Source: Streptomyces sp. H27-C3 (GTDB lineage: Bacteria; Actinomycetota; Actinomycetes; Streptomycetales; Streptomycetaceae). Taken from it: DNA of 64,000 nucleotides. A program made the position numbers and the translations under genes. The notes under the pieces were generated by a model. The model saw only the letters and a program-made list of their open reading frames with translations. It made no database searches and had not been told where the DNA came from. Below are positions 1-7,800 of the stretch, piece after piece; the first letter of the stretch is position 1, and each line of letters opens with the position of its first letter. The stretch is taken from the NCBI RefSeq assembly GCF_030063415.1, contig NZ_JASITA010000020.1, positions 1-64,000 of the forward strand. Reading direction: 5' to 3'.

Positions 1-107
1 TCCGCGTACATCAGCACCCCCGGGTGCCGCTCGCCACGGTCGGGGAAGACGGCGAAGGCGTCGGCCTGACCGTCCGTGGTGGGAATCTGCAGCGTCCTCG
101 TGGGCAT
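1..107 (-). CDS. dienelactone-hydrolase-family protein, N-terminal part
   Basis: Only the first 35 codons lie in the window; the rest runs off the left edge. The visible protein begins MPTRTLQIPTTDGQADAFAV and continues FPDRGERHPGVLMYAD, the usual opening of the dienelactone hydrolase (carboxymethylenebutenolidase-like) alpha/beta-hydrolases, where the Asp-containing strand leads toward the oxyanion hole. A purine-rich ribosome-binding stretch (AAGGAAGG) stands just upstream of the ATG. The gene is divergent from the MarR-type regulator at 221 and shares its palindromic control region, so it is the likely target of that regulator. The family is clear; the substrate cannot be told from this fragment. 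Confidence 0.7.
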   Translation of the reverse strand, partial: MPTRTLQIPTTDGQADAFAVFPDRGERHPGVLMYA

Positions 108-183
108 GGCGGGTCTTCCTTCCTTGGAGTTCACTCAATTAACGTTTATTGCACTAACGTTTTTGGCGCGAGTGAACGTACAT

Positions 184-200
184 CGTTAGTCAGACTAACG
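184..200. promoter_or_regulatory. MarR-type palindromic operator
   Basis: CGTTAGTC-A-GACTAACG is a perfect 8-1-8 inverted repeat placed between the divergent hydrolase and MarR genes, 20 bp before the regulator start. Further CTAACG-like half sites at about 140-160 (AATTAACG, ACTAACG) make a cluster. MarR repressors usually bind such sites in their own divergent promoter, so autoregulation and control of the hydrolase are inferred. Confidence 0.75.
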
Positions 201-220
201 CAATGGGTAGGATGGGCGCC

Positions 221-703
221 ATGATCAGAGCCGAAGCCGCGGACACGCATGACGACGGCGCGCTCAAGACGCCCGACAGGCTGCGTCGGCGGGCGAGCCG
301 ACTGTTGTCGCAGCTGGCCGTGCGGTCGGACCGGCTGATCACCGAGGGGCTGGCCCGGGACGACACCCGCAAGTGGCACTACGCCGTGCTCGCCTCACTG
401 CAGGATTACGGGCCGGGCAGCCAGGCGGAGCTGAGTAGGCGCTCCGGCATCTTCCGCAGCGACATGGTCGGCGTGCTCAACGAACTGGCCGAGCGCGACC
501 TCGTCGAGCGGGCACCGGATCCCGACGACCGGCGCCGCAACATCATCACGATCTCCGCCCGAGGCCGCCGTCACCTACGCCTCCTCGACAAGGTCTTGGA
601 CGGCCTCCACGACGAACTGCTCGCGCCGCTGAGTCCGGCCGAACGCGACCAGTTCGTACAGTTGCTCACCCGCTTGCTGGACCACCACACCCGGACCTCC
701 TGA
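221..703 (+). CDS. MarR-family transcriptional regulator
   Basis: A 160-residue winged-helix regulator. The core shows the MarR layout: an N-terminal dimer helix, the HTH (GSQAELSRRSGIFRSDMVGV, then LNELAERDLVERAP), the wing DPDDRRRNIITISARGRRHL with the conserved D-x-R-R, and a C-terminal dimer helix. The ATG at 221 is preferred because AGGA lies 8 nt before it; ATGs at 203 and 212 in the same frame would place the start almost on the operator. The gene is divergent from the dienelactone-hydrolase-like gene and probably senses a small aromatic or oxidant ligand, as is common in the family; no ligand can be inferred. Confidence 0.88.
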   Translation: MIRAEAADTHDDGALKTPDRLRRRASRLLSQLAVRSDRLITEGLARDDTRKWHYAVLASLQDYGPGSQAELSRRSGIFRSDMVGVLNELAERDLVERAPDPDDRRRNIITISARGRRHLRLLDKVLDGLHDELLAPLSPAERDQFVQLLTRLLDHHTRTS

Positions 704-935
704 GCCGGTGGTGGCAACCGGCATCAACGCTGCCCGGGGCGCTGTTTCAGGAGAAGACCTCCACCCGTCAGACGTTCAAGGTCGTCCCGCGGGTTTCTGG
801 CTCATCTGGGGCATGCCCCGCCAAGACGCTTTCCTCTGCGTATCAAAACGGTTGACGCCCCGGATGCCCCGCTGAGTGATCCTCCGAGCCAGGCTTTCGC
901 GGTGATTCTCCGTCCTCACCTTGCCTTCACCCTGA

Positions 936-1118
936 GATGTGGCTGGAGCCGTAAGCCTCGACCTCGGACTGCACATGAACATCGTCCAGTTGCCGGGGAT
1001 CGGCCGCATTTCCCGTATCGCGCCACCGCTGACGGCGAGCGACGAAGAGATCGCCCGTGGAGTCTCCATACTCGATCAGGCGCTCGGCGACGCGGCTCGG
1101 GATGTGAGCATCCGGTAG
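936..1118 (+). pseudogene. 2,2-dialkylglycine decarboxylase-like aminotransferase, C-terminal remnant
   Basis: This frame reads HMNIVQLPGIGRISRIAPPL and then TASDEEIARGVSILDQALGD, ending at TAG. It matches the C-terminal tail I recall for class III PLP enzymes of the 2,2-dialkylglycine decarboxylase type (HMNIVQLPGMGGVFRIAPPL, SDEEIDLGLSLLGQAI). The frame opens directly after a stop at 933, and no catalytic lysine domain lies upstream, so roughly 60 of about 430 residues remain. The bases around it (704-935 and 1119-1407) hold no gene I can support. Confidence 0.6.
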
Positions 1119-1407
1119 CGGGGAGTACGACTCACAAGGCGCGTCGACCTTTGTCGTCCCAGTTTGCCTGAGCGTGGCAGCGGCTTCAGCCGGGTGCTCC
1201 CACCCTCGTGCGGAAGGCTACGACATGAGCCCGAGCACACCTGTGCAGTCCGACGATTCAGCCACCTAGCGACGGCAGCCATGATGCCGCCCGCCCTTCC
1301 AACGGCCGGGCTGTGGCGTACAGGTCGGCCCTGGCGAGGCCGCCGTCGGCACCCGCCGGCCTGTGCCGACGGCCGGGTCGCTGCCCTACCTCTGGAGCCG
1401 TGCGGGA

Positions 1408-1617
1408 TCAGTCGGTGGATGCCGTGAGGGATCGGGGGCGCAGATCGGTCCAGCCGACCTCGATGAAGTCCAGGCACGCCTCTCGGGTGTTCTCGTCGAG
1501 AGCGATCGTCCATCCCCCGGGAACCTCGACGAAGGACGGCCAGAGCGAGTGCTGTCCCTCATCGTTCACCAGGACCAGGAAACGGCCTTCGGGGTCGTCG
1601 AAAGGGTTGGTGCTCAT
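1408..1617 (-). CDS. cchK: MbtH-like NRPS accessory protein (CchK)
   Basis: This 69-residue protein belongs to the MbtH family, small chaperones that bind and activate NRPS adenylation domains. It carries the family hallmarks: the N-terminal N-P-F-D-D start, the S-L-W-P core (GQHSLWPSFVEVPGGWTIAL), and the conserved tail C-L-D-F-I-E-V-G-W-T-D-L-R-P-R-S-L. GAGGAG precedes the ATG at the usual distance. It sits at the left edge of the siderophore locus, where cchK lies in S. coelicolor, and is presumably required by the NRPS CchH. No iron box was found directly upstream; the nearest one is 234 bp away, before the divergent esterase. Confidence 0.93.
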   Translation of the reverse strand: MSTNPFDDPEGRFLVLVNDEGQHSLWPSFVEVPGGWTIALDENTREACLDFIEVGWTDLRPRSLTASTD

Positions 1618-1850
1618 GTGTCAGTGCCTCCTCGGGGCCGACGGGCCGGCGACGGCCGCGTCGTGAGTGTGCGTCAGGTCGTCGGTGTGGGTGGGCGTGG
1701 TGGGCCGGATCACAGCGGTGAGTAACGGCCGACCGGGTCGAGCGGCGCGTCCTCGGTCCGGCTCGACAGTCGGGCCGATGGCCAGGCCCGTTCCCGCAAG
1801 GGACATGGGCCCGTCCAGGAGGTGGATCGAAGATAGAGAGTGTAAAAGCA

Positions 1851-1869
1851 TTAGGTTAGGCTCACCTAA
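1851..1869. promoter_or_regulatory. iron box upstream of cchJ
   Basis: TTAGGTTAGGCTCACCTAA differs at one position from the 19-bp DmdR1/IdeR palindrome TTAGGTTAGGCTAACCTAA. It lies 49 bp before the ATG of the small leader ORF and 147 bp before the esterase start. It is the best-matching iron box in the window and predicts repression by Fe(II)-DmdR1. It could also serve the divergent mbtH-like gene. Confidence 0.9.
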
Positions 1870-1917
1870 TGCAGGATGAGCCTAACCTCTCCCCATCCCT
1901 CTCACAAGGAGAAGTTC

Positions 1918-2019
1918 ATGCGCCCAGTGATCGAACGGACCCGCACCTGGGACGGCGCGAACGTGGCTCCGAGCACGTTCCTCCGGACCACGGGCGGCTG
2001 CCTCACCAGCCGGCCGTGA
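1918..2019 (+). CDS. 33-residue ORF translationally coupled to cchJ
   Basis: An ATG preceded by a strong ribosome-binding site (AAGGAG, 6 nt spacing) opens a 33-codon frame beginning MRPVIERTRTWDGANV whose third codon positions are almost all G or C. Its TGA overlaps the GTG start of the esterase (GTGA). The esterase frame over the same stretch has poor third-position GC, so this small frame, not an N-terminal extension of the esterase, is probably what is translated. The peptide is unrecognised. It could be a leader that couples ribosomes into cchJ, or a small functional peptide. Confidence 0.55.
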   Translation: MRPVIERTRTWDGANVAPSTFLRTTGGCLTSRP

Positions 2020-3128
2020 CCGATCCCGGTTCCGGCCCCGCTGCCGACGTGCAAAACGCCTTCGCCGAGTTCGGACTGCCCCGCAGGCCGGGCACCGACG
2101 AGTTCTGGGCGGCGGCGCGGACGCCCGCGTCGGTGCCTGCCGACGACGGCGGCTGGCGGACCTTGTTTCTGTGGCGCGGGTCTTCGGCCCGCATCGACTT
2201 CGAGAGCTGGTCGCAGCCAATTCCCCTGCGGCGATGGGCAGACACGGACTGCTGGTACGCCGAAGTGCGCATGCCCGCGCGGCTGCGGGTGACCTATCGG
2301 ATCGTCGCGGGCGACGCGGCCTACGCCGACCCGTTCAACCCGGTCGGTGCCGGTGGTGACCGGTCCATCGCCGCGACCCCGGATGCCCCGGCCCAGCCGC
2401 ACTGGCCCGTCATCGGCGCCGACGACACCCTGCCCCTTCCCCGTACCCGGATCCGCTGGACCAGCGAACGGCTCGGCGGACGGCGCACCGTGCGCGTTCA
2501 CCCGGTGGGCGGCGGCGGACCGGTGGTCCTGCTGCTCGACGGGGACGACTGGCTGCACCTGCACCCGGCGATGACCGCGTTCGACTCGGCCGTCGCCGAC
2601 GGCGAGATGCCCCCCGTCACCCTCGTCTTCGTTCCGGCCAAGGACAGGCAGGCCGAGTTCGGGTGCAGGCCCGAACTGTGGGAGGCGGTACGGGACGAAC
2701 TGCTGCCGCTGGTGGCGGAATCGGGCGTACCCGCCGACCTGGACCGCATGGTGGTCGCCGGGCAGAGCCTGGGCGGGCTGAGCGCGCTGTACGCGGCGCT
2801 GCAGTTCCCGGACCTGGTCTCGCGAGTCGCTTGCCAGTCGGGGTCCTTCTGGTGGACACCCGGAGCCATGGACCAGGCGGACCTCCTGGGCGGCCCGGTC
2901 GGCGGCGCCGTCGCGGCGCGCCTGCGCCAGAGCCCCGACCTGTCCCATCTGCGGTGCGCGTTCGACGTGGGGGAACACGAGACACGGATGCTGCCCCACT
3001 GCGAGGCGGCCGAGTCCCTGACCGAACAGGCCGGTGCAACGGTGCGGGTTTCGCGGTCGGCTTCGGAACACGACCGGGCAGGCTGGCGGCATGCCCTGCT
3101 CAGGGACGTCGCCTGGGCCCTCGCCTGA
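2016..3128 (+). CDS. cchJ: ferric-siderophore / enterochelin esterase-like hydrolase (CchJ)
   Basis: A 370-residue cytoplasmic Fes-like esterase. The N-terminal 150 residues form the enterochelin-esterase N domain; the esterase-D alpha/beta-hydrolase domain follows, with the nucleophile elbow GQSLGG (in VVAGQSLGGLSALYAA), an acidic segment CAFDVGEHE, and the C-terminal catalytic His in SEHDRAGWRHAL. The GTG at 2016 is chosen because codon use turns typical there and because it overlaps the stop of the 33-codon ORF. An ATG at 1869 would fall inside the iron box. In S. coelicolor cchJ occupies the same place. The proposed role is hydrolysis of the ferric siderophore or a precursor; coelichelin has no ester bond in its published structure, so the true substrate is open. 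Confidence 0.88.
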   Translation: MTDPGSGPAADVQNAFAEFGLPRRPGTDEFWAAARTPASVPADDGGWRTLFLWRGSSARIDFESWSQPIPLRRWADTDCWYAEVRMPARLRVTYRIVAGDAAYADPFNPVGAGGDRSIAATPDAPAQPHWPVIGADDTLPLPRTRIRWTSERLGGRRTVRVHPVGGGGPVVLLLDGDDWLHLHPAMTAFDSAVADGEMPPVTLVFVPAKDRQAEFGCRPELWEAVRDELLPLVAESGVPADLDRMVVAGQSLGGLSALYAALQFPDLVSRVACQSGSFWWTPGAMDQADLLGGPVGGAVAARLRQSPDLSHLRCAFDVGEHETRMLPHCEAAESLTEQAGATVRVSRSASEHDRAGWRHALLRDVAWALA

Positions 3129-3130
3129 GC

Positions 3131-3166
3131 GGTTCCGGGGGCGTGTTCGGACACGCCCCCGGAACC
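3131..3166. terminator. bidirectional terminator between cchJ and cchI
   Basis: A perfect hairpin with a 16-bp stem, GGTTCCGGGGGCGTGT and its complement, closed by a TTCG tetraloop. It starts 3 bp after the cchJ stop and ends 10 bp before the stop of the convergent cchI, so it can end both transcripts. Confidence 0.9.
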
Positions 3167-3176
3167 ACCCGGCGCT

Positions 3177-4877
3177 TCACCGGGCGACGGCCAGGCAGTA
3201 GTCCGCGTCGCCGGCGAGGAGGTTGCGGTGGGTGTCCTCGGCGGTAATGACGCCGTCGTCCAGGACGAGGACGCGGTCGGCGGCGTCCAGCAGGGCCGGG
3301 CTGCTGGTGAGCACCACGGTGGTCCGACCGCGGCGCAGCTCCGCGACGTTGCGCGCGATGAGCTGCTCGGTGACCGCGTCGACGGCTGTCGTCGGGTCGT
3401 GCAGGACCAGCACTTCGGTGTCGGCAGCCAGGGCGCGGGCCAGGGAAAGCCGCTGTCGCTGCCCCCCGGACAGGTTCGCCCCGCGGTCGCGGACCGTGTA
3501 GTCGAGCCCGTCGCGGTGGAGGGCGACGACATCGGTCAGCATGGACGCCTCGACGGCCTTGGAGATTGTCCGGCTGCTGCCCGACGGGTCGATGTTCGTG
3601 CGCAGGGTACCCGCGAAGATCTCCCCGTCGTACGGATTCACCAGCATGTGCTCGCGGACCGCCTCGATCGACAGGTCCGCGAGGGGCTGCCCGCTGACCC
3701 GCACCACTCCCTCGTACGCATGGGGCGCGACGTTCACCGCGAGGACCGACGCAAGGTCGGACGCCGCGCGCGGCTGGTAGACGGCGATCGCCACGAACTC
3801 GCCGGCGGCCACTTTGAACTTCAGCTTGTGCAGGGCCCCGTACCGGACGCAGTCGACCTCGAGGTCGCCGCCCGCGGCCGGGCGCTGCGGGCCCGGGGTC
3901 GTCACCGGCGGCGCGGTGAGCACCAGCGCCATCCGCTCGGCCGACGCGCGCGCGATCATTACGTACTTGGGCATTTCCGAGAACATCTTGAGCGGTTCCA
4001 TGATGAACTGCGCGAGGCCCACGGCCATGACCAGCTCGCCGATGTTGATCTGGCCGCCGAACGCCAGCCAGCCCGCCGTCAGGGACACCGCTGCGGCGAG
4101 GACCGCGTTGAGGGCCAGCGCGGTGCCCGCGTACGTGCCGTTCACCTTGGCGACAGTGATCGCCTGGCGCTTGGCGTCCGTGCTGACCTTCCGGTAGGAA
4201 CCGAACGCCGCGTGGTTGCCGCCGAAGCCGTGCAGCGGGCGCAGGCCGATGATCAGGTCGGCGACCTTCGCGCCCGCCCGCGCCACCCGAGCCTGCTGTT
4301 CCTGAGTGCTGGCGCCGATCCGCTTGGACATCACGGCCAGGATCGACAGGATCGCGACGGTTCCCACGATCACCAGCAGGCCGAGCCGGATGTCGGCCAG
4401 GCCCAGCGCGACCGTCGCGACCACCACCGCGACCAGGGAGCTGATCAGCATCGGCACCACCTCGACGATGTCGGCGGTCTGGTCGGCGTCCTCGGTGGCG
4501 ATGGTCAGCACTTCGCCGGACTTCAGGTCGACGTCCCTGGCCACCGGCTGGAGCCCGCAGGCGGCCACTCGCACCCGCCAGCGGTGGGCCTCGGTCGTGT
4601 TGGCCTTCTGCAGGACGCGCATGCCGAACCGCCACGACAGCGAGACCGTTGTGATGATCACGGCCAGCGCGCCGATCGACAGGCCGAGCGCGCCCAGGCT
4701 CCGGTTCTGCATCGTGTGCTCGACGATCAGGCCGAGTGCGATGGGGAAGGCGGTCTCGCCCGCCTGGTACAGGCTCATGAGGACGGTGCCCCAGACCATG
4801 GCCCGGGCGTTGCGGCGCAGTGCGGTCCGCAGGATGGCCGACCCCGGGCGGGGCCGCTGCGTGTCAGGAGTTTTCAT
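3177..4877 (-). CDS. cchI: ABC half-transporter with degenerate ATPase motifs (CchI)
   Basis: A 566-residue fusion of a six-helix exporter domain and a nucleotide-binding domain. The ATP site is unusual. Where Walker A should be it reads EFVAIAVYQPRAASDLA, with no GxxGxGK[ST]; Walker B reads LVLHDPTTAVD, with H and D for D and E; and the H-loop histidine is absent (VVLTSSPALLD). The signature LSGGQRQRLSLARAL at about residue 469 is intact. So it can supply a signature motif in trans but probably cannot hydrolyse ATP itself. The ATG at 4877 overlaps the end of cchH by 14 bp, suggesting translational coupling. An upstream in-frame GTG at 4925 is possible but lies deeper inside cchH. It is the expected partner of CchG, for siderophore export or ferric-siderophore import. 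Confidence 0.87.
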   Translation of the reverse strand: MKTPDTQRPRPGSAILRTALRRNARAMVWGTVLMSLYQAGETAFPIALGLIVEHTMQNRSLGALGLSIGALAVIITTVSLSWRFGMRVLQKANTTEAHRWRVRVAACGLQPVARDVDLKSGEVLTIATEDADQTADIVEVVPMLISSLVAVVVATVALGLADIRLGLLVIVGTVAILSILAVMSKRIGASTQEQQARVARAGAKVADLIIGLRPLHGFGGNHAAFGSYRKVSTDAKRQAITVAKVNGTYAGTALALNAVLAAAVSLTAGWLAFGGQINIGELVMAVGLAQFIMEPLKMFSEMPKYVMIARASAERMALVLTAPPVTTPGPQRPAAGGDLEVDCVRYGALHKLKFKVAAGEFVAIAVYQPRAASDLASVLAVNVAPHAYEGVVRVSGQPLADLSIEAVREHMLVNPYDGEIFAGTLRTNIDPSGSSRTISKAVEASMLTDVVALHRDGLDYTVRDRGANLSGGQRQRLSLARALAADTEVLVLHDPTTAVDAVTEQLIARNVAELRRGRTTVVLTSSPALLDAADRVLVLDDGVITAEDTHRNLLAGDADYCLAVAR

Positions 4878-7800
4878 CAAGGTGACGGGCAATCGCTTCC
4901 GGGGTTCGCAGGGTAAACAGATCACGGATCGTGATCACTGGACCGTACTCGCGGCGGAGCAGCCCGTTCAGCCGCACCGCCAGCATGGAGTGTCCTCCGA
5001 GGGACACGAAGTCGCTCACCGCGCTCACCTCGTCATCGTCCAGGTCCAGTGCCTCGGCGAAGAACTCGCACACCACGGTCTCGGTTTCGGTCTCCGGGCC
5101 GCGTTCTCCCGCCGTGGTCAGCGCGCCGAGCGGCTTGGCCTCCGGCAACGCCTTGGTGTCAGCCTTCCCGTTCACGGTCAGCGGGATGCTGTCGACCTGG
5201 GCGTAGTGCGTCGGGCGCAGGAAGTCCGGCAGCGCGGCACCCACTTCGCCGGCGACCTGCGCCAAGTCGGAGCCGTCCAGTACGAGATAGGCTGCCAGCC
5301 GGTACGCGCCGTCGACCTGCGGGTCCGGCTGGGCGACCGCGGCGGCGAACCGCACCGCCTGGTGCGCCGAGAACACGGCCTCGACCTCGCCCAGTTCGAC
5401 CCGGTGCCCGCGGATCTTGACCTGCTGGTCGGTGCGGCCCAGGTATGTCAGGTTCCCGTCGGGCCGACGGATCACCAGGTCGCCGGTGCGGTACATGCGC
5501 TCGCCGGGCGCGCCGAACGGGCACGCGACAAAGCGGTGCGCGGTCTGGGCGCTCTGCCCGAGATAGCCGCGCGCGATGCCGATACCCGATACGTACAGCT
5601 CACCGGGAACGCCGTCGGGCAGGGGCCGCAGCCACGGGTCCAGTACGTACACCTCGGTGTTGTCGATCGCCACGCCCACCACCGGGTCCTGGCATTCGAA
5701 GGTGCCGACGCCGAGGGTGTTGATGGTGTACTCGGTGGGCCCGTACAGGTTGTAGCCGACCGTGCCCTCGGTCTCGGCGAGCCGCTGCCACAGCGCCGGG
5801 GTGACGGCCTCGCCACCCAGCAGCACCAGCGCCGGCCGCGTCGCCGGGTTGTCGAGCAGGCCCTCGGCCACCAGTTGCTGCGCGTAGGTCGGCGTCACGT
5901 TGATGACGTCGATCCCGCGCTCACGGCAGTACTCGACCAAACGGGGGGCGTCGCGGCGCAGTTCCTCGTCGCATATGTGGACCTCGTGGCCATCGGCGAG
6001 CCACAGCAGTTCTTCCCACGACATGTCGAACGCGAACGACACCGTGTGGGCGATCTTGAAGATCGGGTGGCCGTGCTCGGCAAGGACCGGCTCAAAGATC
6101 CGCCTTTGGTGGTTGATGAGCATGTTGGTGAGCCCGGCGTACTCGGTCACCACGCCCTTGGGCTTCCCGGTCGAGCCGGAGGTGTAGATCGTGTACGCGG
6201 GGTGGCGCAGGCGGTCCGGGTCGTCCGGCGCGAACGTCACGACCGGATCGGCCTCGGGCAGGGGGCGGTCCAGCTCGATCAGGTCGCCGCTCAACCGGGG
6301 CGACACGGCGCTCACGGTGAGGATCACCGCGGGGCGTGCGTCCGCGACGATCGCCGCGATCCGCTCGTCCGGGTGGTCCAGTTCCAGCGGCACGTACGCG
6401 GCACCGACGCGCAGCACGGCGAACAGCGCCACGATCCAGTCGGGAGAGCGCGGGATCGCCAGACCCACGGTCGTCTCGGGGCCGATGCCCCGCCGGGCGA
6501 GCACTCCCGCCACCGCACGACTGCGGTCCTGGAGTTCGGCGAAGGTCATGGTCGAACCCTCGGCGACAAGCGCGACACGCTGCGGATCACGGTCCGCCGC
6601 CTGGTCGAAGCGGTCGACGACGGTGTCCGTGCCGACGTCGGTGCGCTGTGCGGGCTCGGGATTCGCCACCAGCCCGCGCAGCGCGCCCACCCGGCCCGTC
6701 GACCGGGCCAGGTCCTCGAGCACGCGAAGGTAGTCGTCGAGGAGGCGACGGGCGTCGTCGGGGTCGCCGTCGCGGTGCTCCAGCTTGACCGTGAGCCGGT
6801 CGCCGGGCGTGACGACCCACGTGTACGGGTAGTGCGTGGAGTCGTCGGCCTTCACCGAGGTGATGCCGTGCCTGGCGTTCATCTCGGCGAACGCGTCCAG
6901 GTCCAGAAAGTTCTGGAGCACGAACAGGTTGTCGAACAGGGTGTCGTGCCCGCTGGCCCGCTGGATTTCGCCGAGCCCCAGGTGCTCGTGCTCCATCGCC
7001 TCGACCCGGGCCGCCTGTACGCCCGACAGGTACCCGCCGACCGTGTCATCGGGGCGCGCCCGTGTCCACATGGGCACCGTGTTGAGCAGCACACCGACGA
7101 TGCCGGAGTGGCCCTCGCCCTCCCGGCCCGAGACGGTCACGCCGAACACGGCGTCACTGCGGCCCGTGTGGGCGCCGAGCAGGAGGCCGAACGCGCCGGT
7201 CAGCACCGAGTTCAGCGTGACGCCGTGCACCCTGGCAGCATCCCGCAGCAGTTCCGACAGTTCGGCGGACAGCGTGTGCACGAGGGCGCGCGGCAGGTCG
7301 TCCGAGAGGGCGGGAGCCGGCCCGGCGAGCAGCGTCGGGCCTGACAGTCCCGCCAGGTGCTCGGCCCAGAAGCGGTTCGACACCGCGGGGTCCTTGGCGT
7401 CGAGCGTCCGGGCGTAGTCCTCGAAGCTCGGCAGGGCCGGGGCCGCGTCGAGCGGCTCGCCCGCGACGACGGCCTGGTAGGCGTCGAACAGGTCCCGCAA
7501 CAGGATCTCCCGGGACCAGCCGTCCCAGAGCAGCAGGTGGTAGCTCAGCAGCAGGCCGTCCCGGCCGCCGGGCAGACGCACCACGGTCACCCGGATCAGC
7601 GGCGGCTCACCCGGGTCGAATCCCGACTCGCGGTCCCGGGTGCGCAGGGCCTCGACGTCGGCGTCCGTCGTCAGGTCGACCGTGCGGACATCGACCCTGC
7701 GGCCCATCTTGAGGATCTGGACCGGGTTTCCGTCGTCGTCGGTGGTGAAGCCGGCGCCCACGACCGGGTGCCGCGCGATCACGTACGCCATCGCCTCGGC

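Noticed and set aside
776..1069. Minus-strand frame with a basic product (MSQKPAGRP-like end), considered as a transposase remnant.
   Set aside because: No DDE motif, no inverted repeats or target duplication, and it overlaps the aminotransferase remnant on the other strand.
1869..2015. N-terminal extension of the esterase from ATG 1869.
   Set aside because: The ATG lies in the iron box, there is no ribosome-binding site, codon use is poor, and a different frame with a strong ribosome-binding site occupies the stretch.
4306..7344. Very long open frames antisense to the NRPS and other large genes (for example a 1012-codon frame at 4306-7344).
   Set aside because: They mirror GC-rich coding DNA on the other strand, have low third-position GC bias in their own frame, and show no recognisable domains.
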